Assembly (NCBI RefSeq): GCF_003688595.1
Contig: NZ_RCWT01000015.1
Location: 104,421 to 168,420 of the forward strand
DNA length: 64,000 nt
From: Sphingomonas sp. PP-F2F-G114-C0414
Lineage (GTDB): Bacteria > Pseudomonadota > Alphaproteobacteria > Sphingomonadales > Sphingomonadaceae
Direction of reading: 5' to 3'
Position 1 is the stretch's first letter. Every line of letters begins with the position of its first letter. The notes under the pieces were generated by a model that was not told the DNA's origin, did not search any database, and was given only the letters and a program-made list of their open reading frames with translations. Positions 51,109-59,673 of this stretch are shown here, in pieces. Made by a program: the position numbers and the translations under genes.

Positions 51109-51453
51109 ATGCACAACATGACCTCGACGCCAGACTCATCCTCGCCCGCCAACGCGAACGCCCTGCTGCTGCAGGCGATCGCGCTGCGCCAGTGCATCAC
51201 CGCGACGTATAACCGGATGGTCTGCACGCTCGCCCCGCACATTCTCTACACCAAGCATGACGACGTGTTCGTCGATGCGATCACGCTCGAGCGCGACGGC
51301 CAGCCGCCCAAGGAGATCAAGCTCGGCACGTTCAAGCTGGCCGGGTTGAAGGATATCGAGGTCATCGATCGCCCGTTCGTTCCGGACGCGATCTTCAATC
51401 CCGGCGACATCAAGTACGACCGCGTCACGTTGTTCGTGGTCGATCGCACCTGA
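51109..51453 (+). CDS. Conserved hypothetical protein with WYL-like beta fold
   Basis: 114 residues. ALRQCITATYNRMVCTLAPHILYTKHDDVFVDAITLERDG and GTFKLAGLKDIEVIDRPF resemble the strand order of a WYL ligand-sensing domain, without a DNA-binding part. This is a weak resemblance seen by eye. A GTTAGGCC/GGCCTAAC stem (51045-51080) upstream may end the transglutaminase transcript. It converges with the Crp/Fnr gene, three bases apart. Confidence 0.6.
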   Translation: MHNMTSTPDSSSPANANALLLQAIALRQCITATYNRMVCTLAPHILYTKHDDVFVDAITLERDGQPPKEIKLGTFKLAGLKDIEVIDRPFVPDAIFNPGDIKYDRVTLFVVDRT

Positions 51454-51456
51454 ATT

Positions 51457-52191
51457 TCACGCGGCGGCGGGCAACCACGCCGTCTCGATCTCGCCATAGC
51501 GGTCGACGAACCCGGTCGCCGCGACGAGCGCTTTCTCGTCGACGATCTTGACCCGGCGCCCGGTCCGCTCGATCACGCCGGACTTCTCCAACGCGCGGAT
51601 CGTCCGGTTGACGTGGACCTTGGTCAGCCCGAGCGCATCGCCGATATCGGTTTGCGTCAACGGCAGGTCGAACGAGTCGACGATCCCGCCCGCGGTCACC
51701 CGCAGTCGCGCCATGATATCGAGCAGCAACGTCGACAGCCGCTCGCTCGCCCCCATGCGGCCGATCGTCGTCAGCCGGTCGCTCATCGCGACGTTCTCGG
51801 CGGCGGCGATCGCGTAGAGCAGCCCGGCGATCCGCGGTTGCGCGCGGAACAGCTGGCCAAGGGCATTCTTCGGCATCTCGATCACGATACAGTCGGAGAT
51901 CGCGGTCAGCGTCGCCGCCGCCTGCGACCACGCCATGCTCGATGTCCCGATCAGGTCGCCCGCATAATGGAACCGCAGGATCTGCCGTCCGCCGGTGATC
52001 AGCTTGGTCGACGAATGCAGCCAGCCCTGACGCACGACGTAAAGCGCATGGCTTTCACCACCCTCCGCCATCAGCACGTCGCCCGCTTTCAGGCGTCGCT
52101 CGCCCTTTTCCGCCTGCAGGATCGCGTCCCGCTCCGCCTCGGTCAGGTCGAGATGTCGACCCAGCCGCGCGATCAAACCGCTCAATTGCAT
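51457..52191 (-). CDS. Crp/Fnr-family transcriptional regulator
   Basis: 244 residues. The sensor barrel ([50 protein letters not shown]) precedes a long dimer helix and the winged helix [31 protein letters not shown]. No N-terminal Cys cluster, so not an oxygen sensor of the classical Fnr type. It is divergent from the leucine operon (159 bases apart) and might control it; this is inference. Base composition is normal, unlike the prophage Crp-like gene. Confidence 0.92.
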   Translation of the reverse strand: MQLSGLIARLGRHLDLTEAERDAILQAEKGERRLKAGDVLMAEGGESHALYVVRQGWLHSSTKLITGGRQILRFHYAGDLIGTSSMAWSQAAATLTAISDCIVIEMPKNALGQLFRAQPRIAGLLYAIAAAENVAMSDRLTTIGRMGASERLSTLLLDIMARLRVTAGGIVDSFDLPLTQTDIGDALGLTKVHVNRTIRALEKSGVIERTGRRVKIVDEKALVAATGFVDRYGEIETAWLPAAA

Positions 52192-52350
52192 CTTCGTGCC
52201 TTACGTCCACGCCCCATGAGGAAATATCGTTCGCACGAACATCGCCCAGCGGGAAGGGGGGATGACCGTTTCACCGCCGGTTTCGCGCGAGGAAACGCTG
52301 TGCTAGTCGCCGCGCAACAGCCTCGGCAAGCGAGGCGACACGGAGATGGC

Positions 52351-53517
52351 ATGCTGAACGATTTCGATTTCGCGCTGGGCGAATCTGCGGACATGATCCG
52401 CGAGTCCACGCAGCGGTTCGCCGCGGACAAGATCGCGCCACTGGCGGCGAAGATCGATGCCGACGACTGGTTCCCGCGCGAACTCTGGCCGGCGATGGGC
52501 GAACTCGGTCTCCACGGCATTACCGTCGAGGAGGAATATGGCGGGCTCGGCCTGGGCTATCTCGAACACGTCGTCGCGGTCGAGGAAGTCTCGCGCGCGT
52601 CCGCCTCGATCGGGCTCAGCTACGGCGCGCATTCGAACCTGTGCGTCAACCAGATCCGCCGCTGGGGCAATCCCGAGCAGAAGGCCAAGTACCTGCCCAA
52701 GCTCGTGTCGGGCGAGCATGTCGGCAGCCTCGCCATGTCCGAGGCCGGCGCGGGCTCCGACGTTGTCTCGATGAAGCTCAAGGCGGTCAAGACCGACGCG
52801 GGGTACGTCCTCAACGGCACGAAATTCTGGATCACCAACGCGACTTACGCCGATACGCTCGTAGTCTATGCGAAGACCGGCGAAGGCTCGCGCGGGATCA
52901 CCGCGTTCCTGATCGAGAAGGGCATGCCGGGCTTCTCGATCGGTCAGAAGATCGACAAGATGGGTATGCGCGGGTCGCCAACGGCGGAACTCGTGTTCAG
53001 CGATTGCGTGGTCCCGGCCGAGAACGTCATGGGCCCCGAGAATGGCGGCGTCGGCGTCTTGATGTCGGGCCTCGACTATGAGCGCGCGGTGTTGGCAGGA
53101 ATCCAGCTCGGCATCATGCAGGCGTGCCTCGACGTCGTGATACCGTATGTGCGCGAGCGGAAGCAGTTCGGGACGCCGATCGGCCAGTTCCAGCTGATCC
53201 AGGCAAAGGTCGCCGACATGTACGTCGCGCTCAGCTCGGCACGTGCGTATGTCTATGCGGTCGCCAAGTCGTGCGATGCGGGCAAGACGACCCGGTTCGA
53301 CGCGGCGGGCGCGATCCTGCTGGCGAGCGAGAGCGCGGTGAAGGTGTCGCTCGAGTCGATCCAGGCGCTCGGCGGGGCAGGGTATACCAAGGACTGGCCG
53401 GTCGAGCGGTTCATGCGCGACGCGAAGTTGCTCGACATCGGCGCGGGGACGAACGAGATTCGCCGGATGCTGATCGGCAGAGAACTGATCGGCGCTGCTC
53501 CCAAGGTGGCACAGTAA
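52351..53517 (+). CDS. liuA: Isovaleryl-CoA dehydrogenase
   Basis: 388 residues from ATG 52351 with GGAGA upstream. [65 protein letters not shown] and [16 protein letters not shown] are acyl-CoA dehydrogenase signatures; the catalytic Glu in [13 protein letters not shown] is at the position unique to isovaleryl-CoA dehydrogenases. Converts isovaleryl-CoA to 3-methylcrotonyl-CoA in leucine breakdown. The carboxylase that takes its product follows. Confidence 0.95.
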   Translation: MLNDFDFALGESADMIRESTQRFAADKIAPLAAKIDADDWFPRELWPAMGELGLHGITVEEEYGGLGLGYLEHVVAVEEVSRASASIGLSYGAHSNLCVNQIRRWGNPEQKAKYLPKLVSGEHVGSLAMSEAGAGSDVVSMKLKAVKTDAGYVLNGTKFWITNATYADTLVVYAKTGEGSRGITAFLIEKGMPGFSIGQKIDKMGMRGSPTAELVFSDCVVPAENVMGPENGGVGVLMSGLDYERAVLAGIQLGIMQACLDVVIPYVRERKQFGTPIGQFQLIQAKVADMYVALSSARAYVYAVAKSCDAGKTTRFDAAGAILLASESAVKVSLESIQALGGAGYTKDWPVERFMRDAKLLDIGAGTNEIRRMLIGRELIGAAPKVAQ

Positions 53518-53669
53518 TGGCCACCGCAAATCCTCCCCGGCACGGGGAGGGGGACCGCGTAGCGGTGGAAGGGGCTCACCCCGCACGCAACGCCGGCGGA
53601 AGCCCCCCTCCACCCTTCGTCCAAGCGGACGAACGGTCCCCCTCCCCGTGCCGGGGAGGATTTGCATGA
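53517..53669 (+). CDS. 50-codon relay ORF made by a repeat element inside the leucine operon
   Basis: ATG overlaps the last base of the liuA stop (TAATG), and its TGA overlaps the ATG of the carboxylase beta gene (ATGA). The whole ORF is the inverted-repeat element (53526-53665), translated as a Pro/Gly/Arg-rich peptide beginning [14 protein letters not shown]. It is unlikely to have a function as a protein but may carry ribosomes from one gene to the next. Confidence 0.45.
   Translation: MATANPPRHGEGDRVAVEGAHPARNAGGSPPPPFVQADERSPSPCRGGFA
53526..53665. repeat. Perfect 32-base inverted-repeat element (REP/MITE-like) between liuA and liuB
   Basis: Left arm 53526-53557 (starts GCAAATCCTCCCCGG) and right arm 53634-53665 (ends CCGGGGAGGATTTGC) are exact reverse complements over 32 bases, with 76 bases between. 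Each arm also folds on itself (CTCCCCGGCACGGGGAG). The right arm ends at the beta-subunit ATG, so its GGGGAGGA is that gene's ribosome site. In mRNA the arms would pair and hide the site unless ribosomes open it. Confidence 0.85.
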
Positions 53670-55267
53670 CCGCGCCCGTCCTGACCTCCGCGCTGTCCCC
53701 CGACAGCGAAACCTTCCGCGCCAACGCGACCCATAACCGCGCGCTCGCCGAAACCCTCCGCGATGACGTTGCCCGCACCGCGCTAGGCGGCAACGCCAAG
53801 TCCCGCGAGCGCCACACGTCGCGCGGCAAGCTCCTCCCACGCGACCGCGTCGAACGCCTGCTCGACCCCGGTTCGCCGTTCCTCGAGATCGGCCAGCTCG
53901 TCGCCAACGGCCTCTACGACGACGAAGTCCCCGGCGCCGGCGTGATCACCGGAATCGGCCGCGTTTCCGGTCGCCAGTGCATGATCCTGTGCAACGACGC
54001 GACCGTGAAGGGCGGCACTTACTTCCCGCTGACCGTCAAGAAACACCTGCGAGCCCAGGAAATCGCGCGGGAAAACCGGCTGCCCTGCGTCTACCTCGTC
54101 GACAGCGGCGGCGCGAACCTGCCGCATCAGGCGGAGGTCTTCCCCGACCGCGATCATTTCGGTCGCATCTTCTTCAACCAAGCCAACATGTCCGCGCTCG
54201 GCATCCCTCAGATCGCCTGCGTCATGGGCAGCTGCACCGCGGGCGGCGCGTACGTGCCCGCGATGTCCGACGAGACGATCATCGTCCGCGGGCAGGGGAC
54301 GATCTTCCTCGCCGGCCCACCCCTCGTAAAGGCCGCGACCGGCGAGGTCATCTCGGCGGAGGAACTGGGTGGTGCCGACACGCATGGCCGCCGCTCGGGC
54401 GTGGTCGATCACGTCGCCGAGAACGACGAACACGCGCTGACGATCGTCCGCGACATCGTCTCGACGCTGCAACCGCAGGCGCAGACCACGGTGAACCTCC
54501 AGCAGCCCAAGCCGCCGAAGTTTGCCCCCGAAGAGTTGTACGGCATCGTCCCCAGCGACGTCCGCGCGCCCTACGACGTCCACGAGGTCGTCGCGCGCCT
54601 CGTCGACGGCAGCGAGTTCCACGAATTCAAGGCGCTCTACGGCACCTCGCTCGTCTGCGGGTTCGCGCATATCTGGGGCATCCCGGTCGCGATCCTCGCC
54701 AACAACGGCGTGCTGTTCAGCGAAAGCGCTCAGAAGGGCGCGCACTTCATCGAACTCGCCTGCCAGCGCAGAATCCCGTTGCTGTTCCTCCAGAACATCT
54801 CCGGCTTCATGGTCGGCGGCAAGTACGAGGCGGAGGGCATCGCGAAACACGGCGCCAAGCTCGTTACCGCTGTTGCCACCGCGACCGTCCCGAAGATCAC
54901 GGTATTGATCGGCGGCAGCTTCGGCGCGGGCAATTACGGCATGTGCGGCCGCGCCTATTCGCCCCGCTTCCTGTTCACCTGGCCCAACAGCCGGATCAGC
55001 GTGATGGGCGGCGAGCAGGCAGCCTCCGTCCTCGCCACCGTCCACCGCGACGCGGACAGCTGGACGCCCGAACAGGCCGAAGCCTTCAAGGCGCCCGTCC
55101 GCCAGAAATACGAGGACGAGGGCAACCCTTGGTACGCCACCGCGCGCCTCTGGGACGACGGCATCATCGATCCCGCCCAAACGCGGGACGTGCTCGGCTT
55201 GGCCTTCGCCGCGACGCTCAACGCTCCCATCCCCGAACGCCCCGCGTTCGGCGTGTTCCGGATGTAA
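53666..55267 (+). CDS. liuB: Methylcrotonyl-CoA carboxylase beta (carboxyltransferase) subunit
   Basis: 533 residues from ATG 53666. [88 protein letters not shown] and [30 protein letters not shown] carry the acyl-CoA and biotin sites of the family. Length matches known beta subunits (about 535). Transfers carboxyl from biotin to 3-methylcrotonyl-CoA. Confidence 0.95.
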   Translation: MTAPVLTSALSPDSETFRANATHNRALAETLRDDVARTALGGNAKSRERHTSRGKLLPRDRVERLLDPGSPFLEIGQLVANGLYDDEVPGAGVITGIGRVSGRQCMILCNDATVKGGTYFPLTVKKHLRAQEIARENRLPCVYLVDSGGANLPHQAEVFPDRDHFGRIFFNQANMSALGIPQIACVMGSCTAGGAYVPAMSDETIIVRGQGTIFLAGPPLVKAATGEVISAEELGGADTHGRRSGVVDHVAENDEHALTIVRDIVSTLQPQAQTTVNLQQPKPPKFAPEELYGIVPSDVRAPYDVHEVVARLVDGSEFHEFKALYGTSLVCGFAHIWGIPVAILANNGVLFSESAQKGAHFIELACQRRIPLLFLQNISGFMVGGKYEAEGIAKHGAKLVTAVATATVPKITVLIGGSFGAGNYGMCGRAYSPRFLFTWPNSRISVMGGEQAASVLATVHRDADSWTPEQAEAFKAPVRQKYEDEGNPWYATARLWDDGIIDPAQTRDVLGLAFAATLNAPIPERPAFGVFRM

Positions 55268-55271
55268 CCCG

Positions 55272-55754
55272 ATGATCCTGCTGTCACTTCTTCTCGCCGC
55301 CGGACAAATTACCCCGGTCCAGCCGATCGTCAAGGGCACCGGCCTGCCGCCCGCGGCAATGACCGAAGAGGCGGGCGTGATGGTCCCGATCGACGCGCTC
55401 TTCGCCGCGCTCGCCGCCCGCGACGGGCAGGCGATCCTCGCCCAGGTCCGCGCCGACGGCGGCGCCACCGTCGCCGAGGAAAAGCCCGACGGCACGCGCA
55501 CCGTCCGCCGCATGGCCTGGCCAGCGTTCGCCGCCATGATCAAGCCCGGCCCTGAACGCTACGCCGAACGGCTGACCGATCCCGCGGTCGACATCGACGG
55601 CGATATCGCGATGGTCTGGTCGCCCTATGTCTTCACGATCGACGGCAAGGTCGCGCACTGCGGCACCGACCATTTCGACATGGTTCGCGACGCTGGCCGC
55701 TGGAAGATTGCCAACATCACCTGGTCCTCGCGGACCACCGGCTGCGCGAACTGA
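55272..55754 (+). CDS. NTF2-like / SnoaL-fold protein with signal peptide
   Basis: 160 residues, four bases after liuB. A short hydrophobic start (MILLSLLLAAGQITP) could be a signal peptide. IDALFAALAARDGQAILAQV, DIDGDIAMVWSPYVFTIDGKVAHCGTDHFDMVRDAGRWKIANITWSSRTTGC has the cone-shaped NTF2-like pattern of DUF4440/lumazine-binding-type proteins. No catalytic role is evident. Its place between the two carboxylase subunits is unusual. Confidence 0.75.
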   Translation: MILLSLLLAAGQITPVQPIVKGTGLPPAAMTEEAGVMVPIDALFAALAARDGQAILAQVRADGGATVAEEKPDGTRTVRRMAWPAFAAMIKPGPERYAERLTDPAVDIDGDIAMVWSPYVFTIDGKVAHCGTDHFDMVRDAGRWKIANITWSSRTTGCAN

Positions 55755-55913
55755 GATGCTCTGTCCTACATCGCCCGCATCGGCTTATGCCGGGATCGCC
55801 ATGCTGAAACAGCCGATCCAGACCGTCGATATGCAAGCTTGCGACGCCGTTTCGAACGCGAAGTGCACATCGCGTGGGCGTCTACACTTTCTATACTTCA
55901 CTCGGCTGAACCG

Positions 55914-57752
55914 ATGATCGAATCGCTCCTGATCGCCAACCGCGGCGAGATCGCCTGCCGCATCATCCGCACCGCAAGGGCGCTCGGTATCCGCACGATT
56001 GCGGTCTATTCGGACGCCGACGCGAACGCGCTCCACGTCCGCCAGGCCGACGAAGCCGTGCACATCGGCGCCTCCCCGGCGCGCGAAAGCTACCTCGTCG
56101 GCGACCGCATCATCGCCGCCGCGAAGCAGACCGGCGCCGAGGCGATCCACCCCGGCTACGGTTTCCTCTCGGAGAACGCCGACTTCGCCCAAGCCGTGCT
56201 CGACGCCGGCCTGATCTGGGTCGGTCCCAATCCCGACAGCATCCGCGCGATGGGCCTGAAGGATGCCGCCAAACAGCGCATGATCGCCGCCGGCGTCCCC
56301 GTCACGCCCGGCTATCTCGGCGAGGACCAATCCCCCAAACGCCTCAAGGACGAGGCGGACGCGATCGGCTACCCCGTCCTCATCAAGGCGGTCGCCGGCG
56401 GCGGCGGTAAGGGCATGCGCCGCGTCGATACGGCCGTCGAGTTCGCCGATGCGCTCGTCTCGTGCCAGCGCGAGGCGGCCTCGTCGTTCGGCAACACCGA
56501 CGTGCTGATCGAGAAATACATCCTCTCGCCGCGCCACATCGAGGTGCAGGTTTTCGGCGACAGCCACGGCAACGTCGTCCACTTGTTCGAACGCGACTGC
56601 TCGCTCCAGCGCCGCCACCAGAAGGTGATCGAGGAAGCCCCCGCACCGGGCATGGACGCCGCCACCCGCGAAGCGATCTGCGCTGCTGCGGTCAAGGCCG
56701 CCAAGGCGGTCGATTACATCGGCGCCGGCACGATCGAGTTCATCGCCGACGCCAGCGAAGGCCTCCGCGCCGACCGCATCTGGTTCATGGAAATGAACAC
56801 GCGGCTCCAGGTCGAGCACCCGGTCACCGAAGAGATCACCGGCCAGGACTTGGTCGAATGGCAACTCCGCGTCGCATCCGGCGAGCCCTTGCCCAAGCGT
56901 CAGGACGAACTGGCGATCGACGGCTGGGCAATGGAAGCGCGACTTTATGCCGAAGATCCCGGCAAGGGCTTCCTGCCGTCGATCGGAACGCTCGAACGCT
57001 TCGACCTCGGCACCACCGCTCGCGTCGATACCGGGGTAGAGCAGGGCGCGGAAATCTCGCCCTTCTACGACCCGATGATTGCCAAGGTCATCGCCTGGGG
57101 CGAAGACCGCGAGACCGCCCGCGAAGCCTTGGCGTATGCGCTCGACGGCGCGGTCGTCTGGCCGGTCCGCTCCAACGCAGGGTTCCTCGTCGAGGCGCTC
57201 GACCATCCCGACTTCGTGGCGGGCACGCTCGACACCGGTCTGATCGCCCGCGAAGGCGACGCGCTCATGCCGCCGACGCATCCGACTGAGGAAGCATTAT
57301 CCGAGGCTGCCGGCGCGCTGGTATCCGCCGATCCGATCGCGGGCTTCCGCCTAAATGCCGCCCCCCGCCGGAGCGCGACGTTCCTGCTGGACGGCGAACC
57401 GGTCGAGGTCGATCTCGACGGGCAGGCCGGAACGACGTCGGCGTTCGAAGACGTCCTGATCTCCGAAGCGGGCCAGACTTGGCAGCTCAAGCCTTGGCGT
57501 GCGTCGGGTGTTGCCGCAGGCGGAGCAGCGGACGGTGCGATCCTGTCACCGATGCCGGGCCGCATCATCGCGGTCGACGTCGCAGCGGGCGATACCGTCG
57601 CGAAGGGCCAGAAGCTCGTCACGCTGGAGGCGATGAAGATGGAGCACTCCCTCACCGCGCCGTTCGACGGCATCGTCGCGGACCTCAACGCAATCGAGGG
57701 CGGGCAGGTGACCGAGGGCACCATGCTCGTCCGCATCGAGAAGGATTCCTGA
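55914..57752 (+). CDS. liuD: Methylcrotonyl-CoA carboxylase alpha (biotin) subunit
   Basis: 612 residues from ATG 55914. Biotin carboxylase domain: [51 protein letters not shown] (ATP loop), [20 protein letters not shown] and [20 protein letters not shown] (catalytic Glu/Asn/Arg). The C-terminal biotinyl domain has [15 protein letters not shown] and [18 protein letters not shown], Lys being the biotin site. A 159-base gap without a gene separates it from the NTF2-like gene. Confidence 0.95.
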   Translation: MIESLLIANRGEIACRIIRTARALGIRTIAVYSDADANALHVRQADEAVHIGASPARESYLVGDRIIAAAKQTGAEAIHPGYGFLSENADFAQAVLDAGLIWVGPNPDSIRAMGLKDAAKQRMIAAGVPVTPGYLGEDQSPKRLKDEADAIGYPVLIKAVAGGGGKGMRRVDTAVEFADALVSCQREAASSFGNTDVLIEKYILSPRHIEVQVFGDSHGNVVHLFERDCSLQRRHQKVIEEAPAPGMDAATREAICAAAVKAAKAVDYIGAGTIEFIADASEGLRADRIWFMEMNTRLQVEHPVTEEITGQDLVEWQLRVASGEPLPKRQDELAIDGWAMEARLYAEDPGKGFLPSIGTLERFDLGTTARVDTGVEQGAEISPFYDPMIAKVIAWGEDRETAREALAYALDGAVVWPVRSNAGFLVEALDHPDFVAGTLDTGLIAREGDALMPPTHPTEEALSEAAGALVSADPIAGFRLNAAPRRSATFLLDGEPVEVDLDGQAGTTSAFEDVLISEAGQTWQLKPWRASGVAAGGAADGAILSPMPGRIIAVDVAAGDTVAKGQKLVTLEAMKMEHSLTAPFDGIVADLNAIEGGQVTEGTMLVRIEKDS

Positions 57753-58201
57753 TGGCCGGCCGTTATTTCGACGACTGGCGCATCGGCGACCGGATCGAGC
57801 ACGAGATCCGTCGCACCGTGACCGAGACGGACAACCTCCTTTTCTCGACGATGACCCACAACCCGCAGCCGCTCCACCTCGATATCGAGGCCGCCAAGGC
57901 GAGCGAGTTCGGGCAGATCCTGGTCAACGGCACCTTCACCTTCGCGCTGATGGTCGGGCTGTCGGTCGGCGAGACGACGCTCGGCACGCTCGTCGCCAAT
58001 CTCGGCTACGACAAGCTGGTGCACCCCAAACCCGTCTTCATCGGCGACACGATGCGTGCCGAGACGGAGGTTACAGAGCTTAAGCCGAGCAAGTCGCGTC
58101 CCGAGGCGGGCATCGTCACCTTCACCCACCGCCTGATCAACCAGCGCGAAGAGATCGTCTGCCAATGCCTGCGAACGGCGCTACTCAAACGTAAGGGTTA
58201 A
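57752..58201 (+). CDS. MaoC-family (R)-hydratase / dehydratase
   Basis: 149 residues; ATG overlaps the liuD stop (TGATG). [66 protein letters not shown] is a hot-dog fold hydratase with the catalytic N-PLH-D pattern. Typical liu operons have an enoyl-CoA hydratase-type LiuC here for 3-methylglutaconyl-CoA; this MaoC protein could serve instead, or act on mesaconyl-type CoA esters. It overlaps the convergent arylesterase stop by four bases. Confidence 0.9.
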   Translation: MAGRYFDDWRIGDRIEHEIRRTVTETDNLLFSTMTHNPQPLHLDIEAAKASEFGQILVNGTFTFALMVGLSVGETTLGTLVANLGYDKLVHPKPVFIGDTMRAETEVTELKPSKSRPEAGIVTFTHRLINQREEIVCQCLRTALLKRKG

Positions 58202-58929
58202 CTGGACTTCCCGAGCGCAGTCTCGACCACCGGCGTGACCTTTGCCGCGATCTTGGCGACCCCGCCCGAATTGGGATGAACATGATCGGTCTGCATCAAC
58301 TGCGCATTTCCGATCACCCCGTCGAGAATGAACGGATAGAGCGTAACACCGTACCGCTTGGCCAAGTCCGGCCAGATGGTGTTGAACTGATTGGCGAAGT
58401 CGGGGCCCAGATTGGGCGGCGCCATCATTCCGGTGAGCATAACCGGGATACCGCGACGCTTGGCTTCGTCGAGCATCGCCGTCATGTTTGCCCGCGTCTC
58501 GGCAGGCGAGATCTGGCGCAGCACGTCGTTCCCGCCCAGCCCGATCAACACAAGATCGGGTTTGCGCGTCATGTTGTCGAGCGCGAACGCGAACCGCTGA
58601 CGCCCCGCCGCGCTCGTATCCCCCGATACGCCTGCGTTGACGATCGTTGCATTGATCCCGTCACGCCGCAGCCGGGCCTGCACCGCATCCGGCAGGCTCT
58701 GTCCGCGATCGAGCCCGTACCCAGCGTACAGGCTGTCCCCGAAGGCGAGGATCAACTTCGGCGGACCTTTCGGCGCTGGCGTTGCGACGGCTGGCGCGAC
58801 GGCATTGGTGGGAGGTGAGGGGGCGGGTGTCGTGTCGCTTCGATCGCATCCGGCGAGCAGCCCGACTTGGAGAAGGACCGCGCCGACCCCATACAGTGTC
58901 CGACGCCTGCTTTTTCGATTTCGCTCCAA
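58198..58929 (-). CDS. tesA: SGNH arylesterase / lysophospholipase TesA, lipoprotein
   Basis: 243 residues from TTG 58929 (GGAG eight to nine bases upstream), which gives a basic n-region, a hydrophobic run and the lipobox LLAGC near residue 25. The SGNH motifs are [13 protein letters not shown] (Ser), [12 protein letters not shown] (Gly), GLGGNDVLR (Asn) and [10 protein letters not shown] (Asp, His). Hydrolyses aryl and fatty acyl esters in the periplasm. Divergent from ybbA as in many proteobacteria. Confidence 0.93.
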   Translation of the reverse strand: MERNRKSRRRTLYGVGAVLLQVGLLAGCDRSDTTPAPSPPTNAVAPAVATPAPKGPPKLILAFGDSLYAGYGLDRGQSLPDAVQARLRRDGINATIVNAGVSGDTSAAGRQRFAFALDNMTRKPDLVLIGLGGNDVLRQISPAETRANMTAMLDEAKRRGIPVMLTGMMAPPNLGPDFANQFNTIWPDLAKRYGVTLYPFILDGVIGNAQLMQTDHVHPNSGGVAKIAAKVTPVVETALGKSS

Positions 58930-58950
58930 TTTGAAGATCTCCAACCACCC

Positions 58951-59673
58951 ATGACTCACAATGCGCACGACGCCGTGCCCGATCATGCCGCAGACGACAT
59001 GGTGATCACCATTCGCGATGTCACCCTGACGCTCGGCGCAGCAAGTGCGGCGACGACGATCTTGAAGGGCATCGACCTCGATATCGCCCGCGGGACCAGC
59101 ATCGCGCTGCTCGGGCCGTCGGGATCGGGCAAGTCGTCGCTGATGGCGATCCTGTCCGGACTCGAACAGGCGAGCGGCGGCAGCGTGCGGGTCGCGGGGC
59201 TCGATTTCGGGGCGCTCGACGAGGATGCGTTGTCGCGCGCGAGACGCGGGCGGATCGGCATCGTCCTCCAGGCCTTCCATCTCCTGCCGACGATGACCGC
59301 GCTGGAGAACGTCGCGGTACCGATGGAACTGGCCGGCATGCCCGACGCGTTCGCGCGCGCGGAAGCCGAACTGACCGCCGTCGGCCTGTCACACCGTATG
59401 GGCCACTACCCGACCCAATTGTCGGGCGGGGAGCAGCAGCGCGTAGCGATCGCCCGCGCGCTCGGGCCACGTCCGGATATCGTGTTCGCCGACGAACCGA
59501 CCGGCAATCTCGACACCGCGACCGGGGCGTCGATCATGGACCTGCTGTTCGATCGCCGTTCCGCGACCGGCGCGACGCTGATCGTCATCACGCACGATCC
59601 CGCTCTCGCGGCGCGCTGCGACCGGATCGTCGAGATGGGCGACGGGCGTATCGTCGCGGACCACTTGCGGTGA
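58951..59673 (+). CDS. ybbA: ABC transporter ATP-binding protein YbbA
   Basis: 240 residues from ATG 58951. Walker A LLGPSGSGKSSLM, Q-loop VLQAFHLLPTMTALENV, signature QLSGGEQQRVAIARAL, Walker B DIVFADEPTGNLDT and the switch ITHD are complete; sequence is MacB/LolD-like. Divergent from tesA with 21 bases between the start codons and coupled to ybbP by GTGA. The pair is thought to move a lipid or hydrophobic substrate handled by TesA; the substrate is unknown. Confidence 0.94.
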   Translation: MTHNAHDAVPDHAADDMVITIRDVTLTLGAASAATTILKGIDLDIARGTSIALLGPSGSGKSSLMAILSGLEQASGGSVRVAGLDFGALDEDALSRARRGRIGIVLQAFHLLPTMTALENVAVPMELAGMPDAFARAEAELTAVGLSHRMGHYPTQLSGGEQQRVAIARALGPRPDIVFADEPTGNLDTATGASIMDLLFDRRSATGATLIVITHDPALAARCDRIVEMGDGRIVADHLR

